Below are positions 16,464 to 25,740 of a stretch of DNA of 64,000 bases, one piece after another. The translations under genes and the position numbers were made by a program. Positions within the stretch are counted from its first letter, which is position 1; every line of letters begins with the position of its first letter. Source of the DNA: Consotaella salsifontis (GTDB lineage: Bacteria > Pseudomonadota > Alphaproteobacteria > Rhizobiales > Rhizobiaceae). The stretch is taken from contig NZ_FUXL01000006.1 of assembly GCF_900167365.1 (NCBI RefSeq), positions 124,001-188,000 of the forward strand, in the 5' to 3' direction. The notes under the pieces are model-generated. The model had not been told where the DNA came from. It saw nothing but the letters and a program-made list of their open reading frames with translations, and ran no database searches.

Positions 16464-17762
16464 CTAGTAGCCGAGCAGGAGATGAGGCAGCGCCAGGCTC
16501 AGCTGCGGGATGTACGTCACCGCGAGGAGCAGGACGAACAGCACCAGAAACATGGGAAGCAAGGGCTTGATCGCCTTGGCGATCGGCACATTGGCAACCG
16601 AGCATCCAACGAACAGTGCGCTTCCGACCGGCGGTGTGCAGATGCCGATGGAAAGGTTGAAGGCCAAGAGGACGCCGAAGTGGACCGGGTCCATCCCAAA
16701 TTGGGTGACCACTGGCAGGAAGATCGGCGTGAAGATCAACAGGGCCGGCGTCATATCCATGAACATGCCGATCACGAGGAGGATCGCGTTGATCACGAGA
16801 AGGATGACGATCGGGTTGTCGGAAAGCGAGAGAAGCGCGTCCGAAACGTGCTTCGGGATGTTGTTGTAGGCCATGGCCCACGACATGGCGCCCGATGCGC
16901 CGATCAGAAGCAGGACGATGCAGGTCGTGACTGCGGCATCGAGGATGATCTTCGGCAAGGTGCGGAACGACACCGTGCGGTAGATGACCATGGAAAGGAA
17001 CAAGGTGTAGACGACGGCGATCGCCGAAGCCTCCGTCGCGGTGAAGATGCCGCCGACGATCCCGCCCATGACGATGACGATCAGCATCAACGGCGGAATG
17101 GCTCTCAAGGTCGTGCGAGCGACCTCGTTCCAGCTGGCGCGCGGCGCCACGGGATAGCCACGCCGCTTGGCGATGATGCCGGCAACGACCATGACGCCAA
17201 GGCCCATCAGCGCGCCCGGCAAATATCCGGCGACGAAGAGCGCAGCGATCGATGTTCCGCCCGAAATCAGTGAATAGACAATGAAGGTGTTGCTCGGCGG
17301 GATGAGAAGGCCGGTCGGGCAGGACGCGATATTCACCGCCGCGGCGAAGCCTGGATCGTAGCCCTCCTTCTTCTGCAGCGGGCTCATCGTGCCGCCGACT
17401 GCCGCGCAAGCGGCGACCGCCGAGCCCGAGATGGAGCCGAAGAGCATATTGGCGACCACATTGCAGTGCGCGAGAGCCCCGGGCAGGCGCCCCACAATCA
17501 CCTTGGCGAAGTCGATCAACTTGGCGGCAATGCCACCATGATTCATCAGACTGCCAGCCAGGATGAAGAACGGAATGGCGAGCAGGGTGAAGCTGTCGAG
17601 GCCGCCGATGAAGCGCTGTGCTAGAATCAGCGCTCCCATATCGAGCGGAAAGTGCAGCATCACGGTGGACAGCGCCGAAAGGCCAATCGCATAGGCGATC
17701 GGCAGTCCGAGAAGCATGAATCCGAAAAAGGTAACGAAAAGAACGACGACGTCGAGAAGCAT
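16464..17762 (-). CDS. dctM: TRAP transporter large permease (DctM family)
   Basis: A 432-residue inner-membrane protein with about a dozen hydrophobic segments. Family landmarks are FVTFFGFMLLGLPIAYAIGL at the start, GSISGSAVAACAAVGGTMSP near residue 110, the IPPSNTFIVYS block, and the C-terminal CTPPVGSALFVG motif. DctM is the ion-coupled translocation subunit of tripartite ATP-independent transporters, which mostly carry carboxylates. Its ATG shares one base with the dctQ stop (TGATG), so the two are translationally coupled. The binding protein is encoded divergently upstream. Confidence 0.92.
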   Translation of the reverse strand: MLLDVVVLFVTFFGFMLLGLPIAYAIGLSALSTVMLHFPLDMGALILAQRFIGGLDSFTLLAIPFFILAGSLMNHGGIAAKLIDFAKVIVGRLPGALAHCNVVANMLFGSISGSAVAACAAVGGTMSPLQKKEGYDPGFAAAVNIASCPTGLLIPPSNTFIVYSLISGGTSIAALFVAGYLPGALMGLGVMVVAGIIAKRRGYPVAPRASWNEVARTTLRAIPPLMLIVIVMGGIVGGIFTATEASAIAVVYTLFLSMVIYRTVSFRTLPKIILDAAVTTCIVLLLIGASGAMSWAMAYNNIPKHVSDALLSLSDNPIVILLVINAILLVIGMFMDMTPALLIFTPIFLPVVTQFGMDPVHFGVLLAFNLSIGICTPPVGSALFVGCSVANVPIAKAIKPLLPMFLVLFVLLLAVTYIPQLSLALPHLLLGY

Positions 17763-18361
17763 CAGATTGCGTCCTCGGACAGGGTTGCGGAGAGGGTCTG
17801 ATCGGACATGGGAGCATCACCAGGCCGCGCTTCGACCATGGGGCGATCCTGCACCAACCTGACAAGATGCATCAGGGCATAGAAGACGATGAAGGCGCCG
17901 GCGATGGGCACCGCGAAGTAGATCCACCCCATGGGCAGATGCAGCGCGGGAGTGACCTGCCCGGTCTGCAGTGTGCGCGCGGCAAGGCTATAGCCGCCGC
18001 GGATCATCACGGCGCCAGCGAAACCGATCACCAACAGCTCGAGCGCCATCAGCAAAACACGGCGCGCAACCCCGCTCAAAAGGACCGGCAGCAGATCGAT
18101 CGACAGATGCCGCATTCCGCCAGAGGCGTAGGCCGCGCCGATCAAACCAAGCCAGATGAAGAGGAACCGCGCGGTTTCCTCGGTCCATGTCGTCGGGTTG
18201 TTGAAGATGTAACGCGATCCAACCTGGATCACCACGACGACCACCAAGCTGGAGAATAGAAGCACCAAAAAGGCTTCAAGCGTCCTGTCGACCAGCCTGA
18301 TCATCCGGCCGAGGGGATCGCGCGGCTGCGCCCCTTTGGCGTCCGGCGTTTCCCTTGTCAT
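17762..18361 (-). CDS. dctQ: TRAP transporter small permease (DctQ family)
   Basis: A 199-residue protein with four membrane segments, including LFSSLVVVVVIQVGSRYIFN and an FLFIWLGLIGAAYASG segment. The GSRYIFNNPTTWTEE motif is the classical DctQ signature. The start at 18361 follows AGAGGTGA seven bases upstream; an upstream in-frame start at 18406 would run into the operator region. DctQ partners DctM in the membrane. The N-terminal 30 residues are hydrophilic, rich in Asp, Lys and Arg. The regulator candidate is the GntR protein encoded at 19643. Confidence 0.9.
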   Translation of the reverse strand: MTRETPDAKGAQPRDPLGRMIRLVDRTLEAFLVLLFSSLVVVVVIQVGSRYIFNNPTTWTEETARFLFIWLGLIGAAYASGGMRHLSIDLLPVLLSGVARRVLLMALELLVIGFAGAVMIRGGYSLAARTLQTGQVTPALHLPMGWIYFAVPIAGAFIVFYALMHLVRLVQDRPMVEARPGDAPMSDQTLSATLSEDAI

Positions 18362-18399
18362 AGCATCACCTCTGCAATGAGACACGGGCACAGTGTACA

Positions 18400-18423
18400 T
18401 TGTCAAACAAATTGGTCAACCAA
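18400..18423. promoter_or_regulatory. tandem GntR-type operator candidates in the TRAP divergent promoter
   Basis: TTGT-CAA-ACAA (18400-18410) and TTGGT-CA-ACCAA (18412-18423) are adjacent inverted repeats of the TNGT...ACNA shape used by FadR-subfamily GntR regulators. They lie between dctQ (leftward) and dctP (rightward). A FadR-type GntR gene lies just beyond dctP, making it the likely binder. Confidence 0.5.
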
Positions 18424-18437
18424 AATCACAAAACGGT

Positions 18438-18466
18438 TTGACAGATACGTCCCATTTTGAGAATGT
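18438..18466 (+). promoter_or_regulatory. candidate sigma-70 promoter of dctP
   Basis: TTGACA (18438-18443), a 17-base spacer and GAATGT (18461-18466). The -35 matches the consensus; the -10 is weak. It lies 15 bases to the right of the operator pair. Confidence 0.4.
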
Positions 18467-18507
18467 GGCCTGGCCTCATTGAACGGCACCCTTCCACGGA
18501 GGAAAGC

Positions 18508-19491
18508 ATGAAACCCTTCAGCACGGCCTCGAGCGTTTGCCTGAGCCTTATTCTTGCAGGATCGCTGATCGGCTCGGCCGAAGCTCGCAACCTGCGCCTC
18601 AGCCACAACCAGGGTGAAGACCACCCCGTTCACAAATCCATGCAGTGGATGGCTGACCGCGTCAGCGAGTTGACTGGCGGCGATCTGACCATTGAGATCT
18701 ATCCAAGCTCACAGCTCGGCACACAGCGCGAGTCGGTGGAGCTGGTTCAGACCGGCGCTCTCGACATGGCCAAGACCAATGCCAGCGAGCTGGAAGCCTT
18801 CGACCCGATATACGCGGTGTTCAACGTTCCTTACGTCTTCGCTGATCGGGACCACTTCTACAAAGTGATTACCGGTAAGCCGGGCAAGGAAATCCTGCAG
18901 CACTCTCGCGACAAGGGCTTTATTGGCCTTACCTATTACGACGGCGGTGCCCGCAGCTTCTATGCCAACAAGGCGATCAACACCCCCGCTGATCTCAAGG
19001 GCCTGAAAGTTCGCGTTCAACCGAGCCCTTCGGCGATCCGCATGATCGAGCTTCTGGGCGGCAGCGCCACACCCCTGCCCTATGGCGAGCTTTATACCGC
19101 CCTGCAGCAGGGCGTGGTTGACGCGGCCGAGAACAACGAGACGGCCTTGACCAATTCGCGCCATGGCGAAGTGGCAAAGATATTCTCCGAGGATGAGCAT
19201 ACTCGCATCCCCGACGTGCTGGTGATTTCGACCTTCACTTGGGACAGCCTGACCCCGGATGAGCAAAAGGCTCTCCAGCAGGCAGCGGACGAGTCTCTGG
19301 CCTTCCATAAGGATCTCTGGGCCAAGGATATCGAAAAAGCGCGCGAGACCGCCAAGAACGAGATGAACGTCGAGTTCAAGGAAGTCGACAAGGAGCCTTT
19401 CCGCAAAGCGACTCAGCCGTTCTACGACGAAGTGGCCGGACAGTCCGAGGAAACCGCCAATCTGCTCAAGGAGATTCGCGACCTCGAGTAG
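18508..19491 (+). CDS. dctP: TRAP transporter substrate-binding protein (DctP family)
   Basis: A 327-residue periplasmic binding protein with a cleavable signal (MKPFSTASSVCLSLILAG..., cut probably after SAEA). Family marks are the LRLSHNQGEDHPVHKSMQWM start of the mature chain, QLGTQRESVELVQTGALDM, and the ligand-contact block GLKVRVQPSPSAIRMIELLG; the arginine in KVRVQ normally salt-bridges the substrate carboxylate. The ATG at 18508 follows ACGGAGGAAAG. It is divergent from dctQ-dctM-GH31 and upstream of the gntR-uxuA-oxidoreductase genes, so a hexuronate or uronate-glycoside ligand is the best inference. Confidence 0.92.
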   Translation: MKPFSTASSVCLSLILAGSLIGSAEARNLRLSHNQGEDHPVHKSMQWMADRVSELTGGDLTIEIYPSSQLGTQRESVELVQTGALDMAKTNASELEAFDPIYAVFNVPYVFADRDHFYKVITGKPGKEILQHSRDKGFIGLTYYDGGARSFYANKAINTPADLKGLKVRVQPSPSAIRMIELLGGSATPLPYGELYTALQQGVVDAAENNETALTNSRHGEVAKIFSEDEHTRIPDVLVISTFTWDSLTPDEQKALQQAADESLAFHKDLWAKDIEKARETAKNEMNVEFKEVDKEPFRKATQPFYDEVAGQSEETANLLKEIRDLE

Positions 19492-19511
19492 GTGGTGATC
19501 CGCACAACAGC

Positions 19512-19539
19512 TCTTCGCCGGCCGTTCGTCCGGCGAAGA
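19512..19539 (+). terminator. hairpin after dctP
   Basis: TCTTCGCCGG (19512-19521) pairs perfectly with CCGGCGAAGA (19530-19539) around 8 bases, 20 bases after the dctP stop. No T-run follows, so it may terminate partially or protect the dctP mRNA. Confidence 0.5.
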
Positions 19540-19642
19540 CCGCTTCAGTTCGGGAGTCGCACTGTCGTAGCGCTATGCGAGTGCGCCCTTGTCTAATGAG
19601 GCAAGGCAGTTCGGTGGTGTTGGTTGGGGACGGGAATCGACG

Positions 19643-20410
19643 ATGGGCACTGAATTGAAATCGCAGCGACGCTACCGGGAGATCGCCGAGCGTCTGCAGC
19701 AGGATATCGCGAGCGGACGCTATCAGGTCGGTGAGCGTCTGCCGCCCGAGCGAGAACTTGCCGAGCTGTTTGCCATTAGCCGCCCGACGATCCGCGAAGC
19801 CCTCATCATGCTTGAGATCCTCGGGCTGGTGCAGGTCCGGGTTGGATCGGGCGTTTATGTGCTGAGCCAAACGACAACGCTCCCGGAGAGACCCGATACA
19901 TTGGCTTACGATATTGGGCCGTTCGAGCTTCTCCAGGCTCGCCAGTTGATCGAAAGTGAGGTCGCCGCCTTCGCCGCCATCCAGACCACCAAAAACGATA
20001 TCACGCGAATGCGTGACGCGCTTGAGATGGAACGAACCGATCTTGCGGCCGGGGACACGGATTATCGCAGTGATCATACGTTTCACCTCCTGATTGCGGA
20101 GGCGACGCAGAATTCCGTGCTGCTGGACGCCGTCAAGGACCTTTGGGCTCGCAGGCAGCGCAGTGCCATGTGGCAGCAGCTGCACGCTCGCATTGTGCTG
20201 AGCGAATATCGCCAGCAATGGCTGATCGATCATCAGACAATTCTGGCCGCACTGCGGGCCCGCAGCCCCCAGGCAGCGCGGGCGGCCATGTGGCAACATC
20301 TCCAGCACGTCCGCGAAACGCTTCTCGCGGTCTCCGATGTGGAAGACCCTCACTTTGACGGCTTCTTGTTCGCGCCGCCAGAGACAACTGGCGCGGGCGC
20401 GAAGAACTAG
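19643..20410 (+). CDS. GntR family (FadR/FCD subfamily) transcriptional regulator
   Basis: A 255-residue regulator. Residues 10-75 form the winged helix-turn-helix ([25 protein letters not shown]). Residues 90-230 form the all-helical FCD sensor domain with metal-type histidines in [15 protein letters not shown] and the [15 protein letters not shown] region. It resembles ExuR/UxuR-type repressors that respond to hexuronates, which fits the uxuA gene 107 bases downstream. I use the ATG at 19643, where family members begin; an upstream TTG at 19589 adds unconserved residues. Probable targets are the repeats at 18400-18423. Confidence 0.88.
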   Translation: MGTELKSQRRYREIAERLQQDIASGRYQVGERLPPERELAELFAISRPTIREALIMLEILGLVQVRVGSGVYVLSQTTTLPERPDTLAYDIGPFELLQARQLIESEVAAFAAIQTTKNDITRMRDALEMERTDLAAGDTDYRSDHTFHLLIAEATQNSVLLDAVKDLWARRQRSAMWQQLHARIVLSEYRQQWLIDHQTILAALRARSPQAARAAMWQHLQHVRETLLAVSDVEDPHFDGFLFAPPETTGAGAKN

Positions 20411-20517
20411 AGGGCCCGCTCTTTGGCTTGAGGAGCCTCAACGGCAAATTCGGCACGAGCACCCGTCGTCTCGGCGCAGACGGTCGCTCGTTCAGCCAGA
20501 CATCGAAAGGAAAACAC

Positions 20518-21570
20518 ATGAAGATGACGTTCCGCTGGTATGGTTCGGATGATCCTGTCAGCCTTGCCTTTATCCGTCAGATCCCGGGCATGGAGGGGAT
20601 CGTCACTGCGATTTACGACGTGCCTGTGGGACAAACCTGGCCGGTGGAGCGCATCGCCGCGCTGAAGCAGACCATCGAGGCGGCGGGACTGACTTTCGAG
20701 GTGGTCGAATCGGTTCCGGTTCATGAGGACATCAAGCTCGGCAAGCCGAGTCGCGACCGGTTGATCGAGAACTACTGCCAGACCTTGAGGAATCTCGGCG
20801 CGGCAGGCGTCAAGGTCGTCTGCTACAACTTCATGCCGGTGTTCGACTGGACGCGTACCGACCTTGCCATGGCGCTGCCGGACGGCTCCAACTGCCTGTC
20901 GTTCGATGCCGCCGAGGCGGACGCCATCGACCTTTCCAAGGGGCTCAGCCTGCCGGGCTGGGACGCGAGCTACAAGCCGGAGGAACTCGCAGCCCTCCTC
21001 GACGACTACAAGGCCGTGGACGAGGAGAAGCTCTTCCAGAACCTCGTGCATTTCCTGAAGATCGTGGTGCCGGTGGCCGAGGAGTCCGGTATCCGCATGG
21101 CCATTCATCCCGATGATCCACCGCGCCCGATTTTCGGCCTGCCGCGCATCGTCAAGAACCGGGCGGACCTGGAGCGCATCCTGGCGATCGTCGACAGCCC
21201 GGCGAACTCGCTGACCTTCTGCACCGGCTCGCTCGGCGCCGACCTCAAGAACGATCTTGTCGCCATGGTGCGCGAGTTCTCGGGGCGTGGCCGCATCGCC
21301 TTCGCGCACCTTCGCAACGTGAAAACCAGCGAGCGCGGCGACTTTCATGAGACGGCGCATCTGTCGTCGGAGGGATCGGTCGACATGGGCGAAGTGGTGC
21401 GCGCCTATTTCGAGACTGGGTTCGACGGCTATTTCAGGCCGGATCACGGCCGCATGATCTGGGGCGAGACGGGCAAGCCCGGTTACGGTCTCTACGACCG
21501 CGCCCTGGGTGCGGTCTATCTCAACGGGCTTTGGGAAGGCGTGGCGAAGACCACCGCCGCCAAGCAGTGA
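20518..21570 (+). CDS. uxuA: mannonate dehydratase
   Basis: A 350-residue TIM-barrel enzyme that dehydrates D-mannonate to 2-keto-3-deoxy-D-gluconate in glucuronate degradation. Clear family signatures are [20 protein letters not shown] at the N-terminus, [15 protein letters not shown] near residue 105, [19 protein letters not shown] near 200 and [12 protein letters not shown] near 310, containing the metal-binding His and Asp residues. The ATG at 20518 follows AAAGGA. The oxidoreductase gene follows after 8 bases. No uronate isomerase or KDG kinase gene is in the window, so the pathway must be completed elsewhere. Confidence 0.95.
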   Translation: MKMTFRWYGSDDPVSLAFIRQIPGMEGIVTAIYDVPVGQTWPVERIAALKQTIEAAGLTFEVVESVPVHEDIKLGKPSRDRLIENYCQTLRNLGAAGVKVVCYNFMPVFDWTRTDLAMALPDGSNCLSFDAAEADAIDLSKGLSLPGWDASYKPEELAALLDDYKAVDEEKLFQNLVHFLKIVVPVAEESGIRMAIHPDDPPRPIFGLPRIVKNRADLERILAIVDSPANSLTFCTGSLGADLKNDLVAMVREFSGRGRIAFAHLRNVKTSERGDFHETAHLSSEGSVDMGEVVRAYFETGFDGYFRPDHGRMIWGETGKPGYGLYDRALGAVYLNGLWEGVAKTTAAKQ

Positions 21571-21578
21571 GGCTCGTC

Positions 21579-22430
21579 ATGGATCTTCCCTTCTCGATCG
21601 ATCTTTCCGGCAAGACGGTGGTCGTCACCGGCGGCGCGGGCGTGCTCGGGACGGCCTTCGGCCAAGCGTTGGCCGCCTGCGGCGCCAAGGTTGCCATTCT
21701 CGACCTCAACGAGGCGGCGGCCGAGACAGCGGCGGAGAGCATCCGCGCGGCAGGGGGCGAGGCGATCGCGGTCGCGTGCAACGTTCTCGACAAGGCTTCG
21801 ATGGCCGCTGCGGCGGAAAAGGTCGCGGACCAGCTCGGCCCTTGTGACCTCCTGCTCAACGGTGCCGGCGGCAACCATCCCAAGGGCACGACGACGAAGG
21901 AAGTGCTGGAGGCGGCTGATCTCGACGATCCCGAGCTTCTGACCTTCTTCGATCTCGATGCCGACGGCGTGAGTTTCGTCTTCAATCTGAACTTCCTCGG
22001 CACGCTGCTGCCGACCCAGGCCTTCGCCCGACAGATGGTTGGGCGGAAGGGCTGCTCGATCGTCAACGTTTCGTCGATGAACGCCTTCCGGCCGTTGACC
22101 AAGATCCCGGCCTATAGCGGGGCCAAGGCGGCGGTGAGCAACTTCACCCAGTGGCTGGCGGTGCATTTCGCGCCGGTGGGCATCAGGGTCAACGCGATCG
22201 CGCCGGGCTTCTTCGTCACCAACCAGAACCGCGCCCTGCTGTTCGATGGCGCCGGTCAGCCGACAGAGCGCGCCAAGAAGATCGTCGCCCACACGCCCAT
22301 GGGCCGCTTCGGCGAGGCGGACGAACTGATCGGCGCGCTGCTGTTCCTTGCCAGCGAACCGGCCTCCAGCTTCGTCAACGGCGTTGTCCTTCCGGTCGAC
22401 GGTGGCTTCGCCGCCTATTCGGGCGTCTGA
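21579..22430 (+). CDS. SDR family oxidoreductase, probable D-mannonate oxidoreductase (fructuronate reductase)
   Basis: A 283-residue short-chain dehydrogenase. The cofactor motif [15 protein letters not shown] lies near residue 14, the NGAGG motif near 90, and the catalytic Ser-Tyr-Lys set is in NVSSMNAF and [13 protein letters not shown]. The insert with [20 protein letters not shown] is typical of the SDR group found beside uxuA and annotated as mannonate oxidoreductase. It would interconvert D-fructuronate and D-mannonate, replacing the unrelated long-chain UxuB of enterobacteria. Function is inferred mainly from the neighbouring uxuA. Confidence 0.85.
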   Translation: MDLPFSIDLSGKTVVVTGGAGVLGTAFGQALAACGAKVAILDLNEAAAETAAESIRAAGGEAIAVACNVLDKASMAAAAEKVADQLGPCDLLLNGAGGNHPKGTTTKEVLEAADLDDPELLTFFDLDADGVSFVFNLNFLGTLLPTQAFARQMVGRKGCSIVNVSSMNAFRPLTKIPAYSGAKAAVSNFTQWLAVHFAPVGIRVNAIAPGFFVTNQNRALLFDGAGQPTERAKKIVAHTPMGRFGEADELIGALLFLASEPASSFVNGVVLPVDGGFAAYSGV

Positions 22431-22468
22431 GGCAAGGAGCCAGCCGCCCGGCGCGGCGATCGCGTTTT

Positions 22469-22500
22469 GGCCTCAGGCATCGGTTATGATGCCTGGGGCC
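22469..22500 (+). terminator. long hairpin after the uxuA operon
   Basis: GGCCTCAGGCATC (22469-22481) pairs with GATGCCTGGGGCC (22488-22500) with one wobble and a 6-base loop. It starts 38 bases after the oxidoreductase stop. It lacks a T-run, so termination strength is uncertain. Confidence 0.55.
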
Positions 22501-22654
22501 TCGATGCGATCGGTGCAGTTTCTCGCTCAGGTCACCGCTTGGTGGTTCGCCTCCCCTGAGCCCGCACCCCAACGGCCATTCTCTCGCTGCAAGACGGCGG
22601 CATACCTTCGTGCCCTATGTGGACGGGACATCATGAGAACCCTTGCCTCTCCAT

Positions 22655-22669
22655 GTACCTAGCCGGTAC
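22655..22669. promoter_or_regulatory. inverted repeat upstream of the ROK regulator
   Basis: GTACC (22655-22659) and GGTAC (22665-22669) are perfect arms around TAGCC, 35 bases before the ROK start codon. The position suits autoregulation; the arms are short. Confidence 0.3.
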
Positions 22670-22704
22670 GAGCAGGGAAGTGTTTCGTCAGATGGACTGG
22701 CTCC

Positions 22705-23919
22705 ATGGTGCAAGAAGAAAAGAAAAGTCCCGTTCTGCACCATCTGTCGATCAGCGCGGTTGTCCGCATTTTGATCAAGGGCGCGCGCTCGCGCGCTGAT
22801 CTCGCCGTTGATACCGGTCTTTCAAAACAAACCATGTCGGAGGCGATCCGCACTCTGGAAAGCGCCGGCTGGGTTCACAGCGTCGGGGTGACGAGTGGCC
22901 GTCTCGGCCGTTCTGCGATTCTCTACGAGATCGACACCCGGGCGGGCGCCGTGCTCGGACTCGACATCGGCGCCACCCGCTTCAAGCTACTGTTGAGCGA
23001 CGTCAGAGGCCAGCCTTTGGCGGAACGGGAAATTCCGACGTCGAGTCTCGACCCCGCCCGCCTGACGCAGGAGATCATCACTCAGGCCAAGGCGTTTGTC
23101 GGCGCCTCGGCCGAAGGCCGGCCACTGCGCTACGTCTGCCTCGCAACGCCCGGTGTCGTGACGCCGCAGAGCGGCCTATTGGCAATGGCGCCGAACCTCC
23201 CTGCGCTCGCCGGGATCAATCTTTCGCACGCGCTGCGCGAGGGATTGGGCTGCACCGTCGACATTGAGAACGATGTGAATGCGGCAGCGGTGGGAGAGCG
23301 CTGGCAGGGCGAAGCACGATCTGCCCATCACGCCGCCTATCTGGCGCTCGGCACCGGCATCGGCGTCGGTCTCATCGCGGACGGTCGATTGCTGCGCGGA
23401 GCAACAGGTGCGGCCGGCGAGGTTTCCTACCTGCCGATTGGGACGGAAAGCCTCGACAAGGAGTCAATTTCACGCGGCGCTCTCGAACGCTCTCTTGGCG
23501 TTAAGGCCGCCCTGGCTGACTTTGCCTCATCGCGGACGGCGCCGCAAACCGTCGCGGCATTCCTCGAGGCGCTCGAGAACGACGACCAAAGAGCGAAGCA
23601 GGCGCTGAAGCGCATCGGTGAACTCGGCGCCCTCCTCGTGCTTTCGGTCCAGGCGATGTTCGATCCGCAGGTCATCGTACTTGGTGGTATCCTCGGCCTT
23701 GCGCCCCCCGTCCTCGACGCGCTCCGCCACGAAATCAGCCTTCGCACCGCCCGCCCCGTCAACCTGGTGCGAAGCGCGCTCGGCCTCCGCGCGCCCGTGA
23801 TCGGAGCCACGCAACTCGCCCTCACGGGGTTGTTCCAGGAAGTCTTCTCGCCGCAGGCCGACCGCCAATCGCTGCAACTCGCCTGGCCGATCCCCGAGCC
23901 GACCTCGGCCGTGTCCTGA
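22705..23919 (+). CDS. ROK family transcriptional regulator (NagC/XylR type)
   Basis: A 404-residue repressor-type ROK protein. The N-terminal winged helix-turn-helix (SRADLAVDTGLSKQTMSEAIRTLE, residues 30-53) is followed by a sugar-kinase fold with VLGLDIGATRFKLLLSD and the IENDVNAAAVGE motif. The usual zinc-binding CxCGxxGC motif of ROK proteins is missing; the equivalent region reads GAAGEVSYLPIG. It lies between the uronate operon and the converging GH28-ROK-glycosidase operon, so it may control either. The effector is probably a mono- or oligosaccharide. Confidence 0.87.
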   Translation: MVQEEKKSPVLHHLSISAVVRILIKGARSRADLAVDTGLSKQTMSEAIRTLESAGWVHSVGVTSGRLGRSAILYEIDTRAGAVLGLDIGATRFKLLLSDVRGQPLAEREIPTSSLDPARLTQEIITQAKAFVGASAEGRPLRYVCLATPGVVTPQSGLLAMAPNLPALAGINLSHALREGLGCTVDIENDVNAAAVGERWQGEARSAHHAAYLALGTGIGVGLIADGRLLRGATGAAGEVSYLPIGTESLDKESISRGALERSLGVKAALADFASSRTAPQTVAAFLEALENDDQRAKQALKRIGELGALLVLSVQAMFDPQVIVLGGILGLAPPVLDALRHEISLRTARPVNLVRSALGLRAPVIGATQLALTGLFQEVFSPQADRQSLQLAWPIPEPTSAVS

Positions 23920-24015
23920 TCACCTGAACTCATTGCCATTCGGCAACAGCGGACGGATGGCGCGGCTGCCACGGATTGTTGCGCCGCCGCAGCCGTTTGA
24001 TCCACGATCGGCTCG

Positions 24016-25740
24016 CTATTTCTTCGCGGCCAGCCGGGAAAGCCAGACATAGGCCGGCATCGCCGACCACCCCTGAAGAAGAGAGCCGCGCCCCCACGGC
24101 GGCGCAAAATATTCGACGGCGCCGCACCAGCCGTTTTCAAGGCAGGTCCGCCACCAACGCGTCAGTGCATATTCAGCCTCGCCAAGCCCGTGGTCGATCA
24201 GCTGCTCTGCGTACAGCCCCGTCAGATACGGCCAGTCCGAACCATTGTGGTAGCGATAGGGGAATGCGGTTTTCTGACGGGTGTCGCGGCGCCGCGCGAA
24301 GGGCGGCCAAGCGCACATGACACCCCAATCCCCATAGGGCTGGCGATCATTATGGCGTGTTTCGAGCCGCTCGCGAACCGCCTTGAGCACGATCTTCGCC
24401 CGCTCCGGCGAAACCGCGCGATATCGCAGCAGCGTCAGGCTGTCGAGCGTCAGATGTTCTTCGCGAAAGTCGCGCTTGTCGCCATAGTCGGCGTAGGTGC
24501 CGGCACCGGTCAGCATCTCGTCGTCAACCACCGCTCGCGCTGCCTCCGCCGCCAAACGCGCCTCTTCCGCAAGCCCTGCATCGATTCTCTCCCCCAATCT
24601 CCCTATCGCGTCGAGAGCACCGATCCACAGGCCGACGTCGTAGGCGACATAACCGTGGCGATAGACGTTATCGGCCCAGTCGCGATCGTTTCGCGGCTTG
24701 TAGGGAAGCGGCACGCCATTACGCTCGAAGCCGCGGTAGCGCCGGTAGATGGTCTCGACCATTGGCCAGTGGCGCCGCAACGGCTCTTCGTCGCCAGTGG
24801 CCTCGGTATAATCGCTGAGGGTTAGGACGAAGAACAATGGACTGTCGAAATGGTCCGACCACCAATCGCCCGGCCTTAGATGCTCTTCGGAAACGACGGC
24901 ATGGTTCTGGCGCACGACTTCCCAGCGCGCGGATTGAGCGTCACCGGTGAGGATCACGCCGCTCGGAGCCTCGCCGTCCACCTGAAGCCCTCGGGCCAGG
25001 ATCTCGATCTGCCCCTTCACGGCCTCGGGTTCCCGGTCGAGCAGGATCTGCAACGTCCAGTATCCGTCGCGATAATAGGTTCGGGCGGGAGCCGAATAGG
25101 ATTGGCCGGCCGCCAACCCGGCGAAGCGGCCGGCCGAATCTCTCCGAATGCTGGAGAGACCGGCGTGAAGGCTCTGCGAGACCATGGTGCGCATGATCGG
25201 GTCGGCTTCAGGCGCCGCGTCGCATAGGGAGGCATAGGCGATCGCCTCGGCGCGAATTTCCTCGCTGGAGAAGGCGAGCCCCGCCTCAGCTTCCTCAAGG
25301 CTGTCACCAGCAGCAACACGGACGACGTTGCCCTCGGCCTCGATGATAGTGACACCCCAGCCGGTGCGCAGGATGCGCCGCCCTTCGACAATCTCGGCCG
25401 GTTGCGGGGGTTCGGCAGCGCTCCACCAGGCACCGCGCCAGGACGAGGCGGCGCGACGTAGCGGCGCTCCCTCGATCAGAAGGACGGGCCTGGACTGGGC
25501 GACGCATAGGCCACCGCCGGCCCATTCAGCGCGGTTGGGCGAATAGAAATGGGTTCCGCCTGGCAGCGCAAACCGCAAGGTCGCCACGTGGCCGGCGCCC
25601 CACACGGAAAGGCGAAGCTGACCGTCAGGATAAAGATCGCCTTGCAGTCGGGGCGCCATGAACGGCAGCAGCACTGGCTTGGGAGCCAGAAGCCTCCCGT
25701 CGCCCTGAGGCTGCAAGGGCAGAGTGTCGTAAGCGGTCAA
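24016..25740 (-). CDS. six-hairpin (alpha/alpha)6-barrel glycosidase-like protein, specificity unknown
   Basis: A 574-residue protein. The first ~190 residues are beta-rich (LYPDGQLRLSVWGAGHVATL). The rest is an (alpha/alpha)6 barrel of the clan that includes amylo-1,6-glucosidase-like and GH63-like enzymes. Candidate catalytic-site motifs are DGYWTLQILLDREP, NDRDWADNVYRHG with its Asp cluster, YHNGSDWPYLTG and EYFAPPWGRG. No signal peptide. It starts with TTG at 25740, overlapping the ROK kinase stop as TTGA, with AAGGAG eight bases upstream, so the two are coupled. I cannot assign a GH family with confidence. Debranching or uronosyl-hydrolase roles in the cytoplasm fit the operon. Confidence 0.7.
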   Translation of the reverse strand: MTAYDTLPLQPQGDGRLLAPKPVLLPFMAPRLQGDLYPDGQLRLSVWGAGHVATLRFALPGGTHFYSPNRAEWAGGGLCVAQSRPVLLIEGAPLRRAASSWRGAWWSAAEPPQPAEIVEGRRILRTGWGVTIIEAEGNVVRVAAGDSLEEAEAGLAFSSEEIRAEAIAYASLCDAAPEADPIMRTMVSQSLHAGLSSIRRDSAGRFAGLAAGQSYSAPARTYYRDGYWTLQILLDREPEAVKGQIEILARGLQVDGEAPSGVILTGDAQSARWEVVRQNHAVVSEEHLRPGDWWSDHFDSPLFFVLTLSDYTEATGDEEPLRRHWPMVETIYRRYRGFERNGVPLPYKPRNDRDWADNVYRHGYVAYDVGLWIGALDAIGRLGERIDAGLAEEARLAAEAARAVVDDEMLTGAGTYADYGDKRDFREEHLTLDSLTLLRYRAVSPERAKIVLKAVRERLETRHNDRQPYGDWGVMCAWPPFARRRDTRQKTAFPYRYHNGSDWPYLTGLYAEQLIDHGLGEAEYALTRWWRTCLENGWCGAVEYFAPPWGRGSLLQGWSAMPAYVWLSRLAAKK

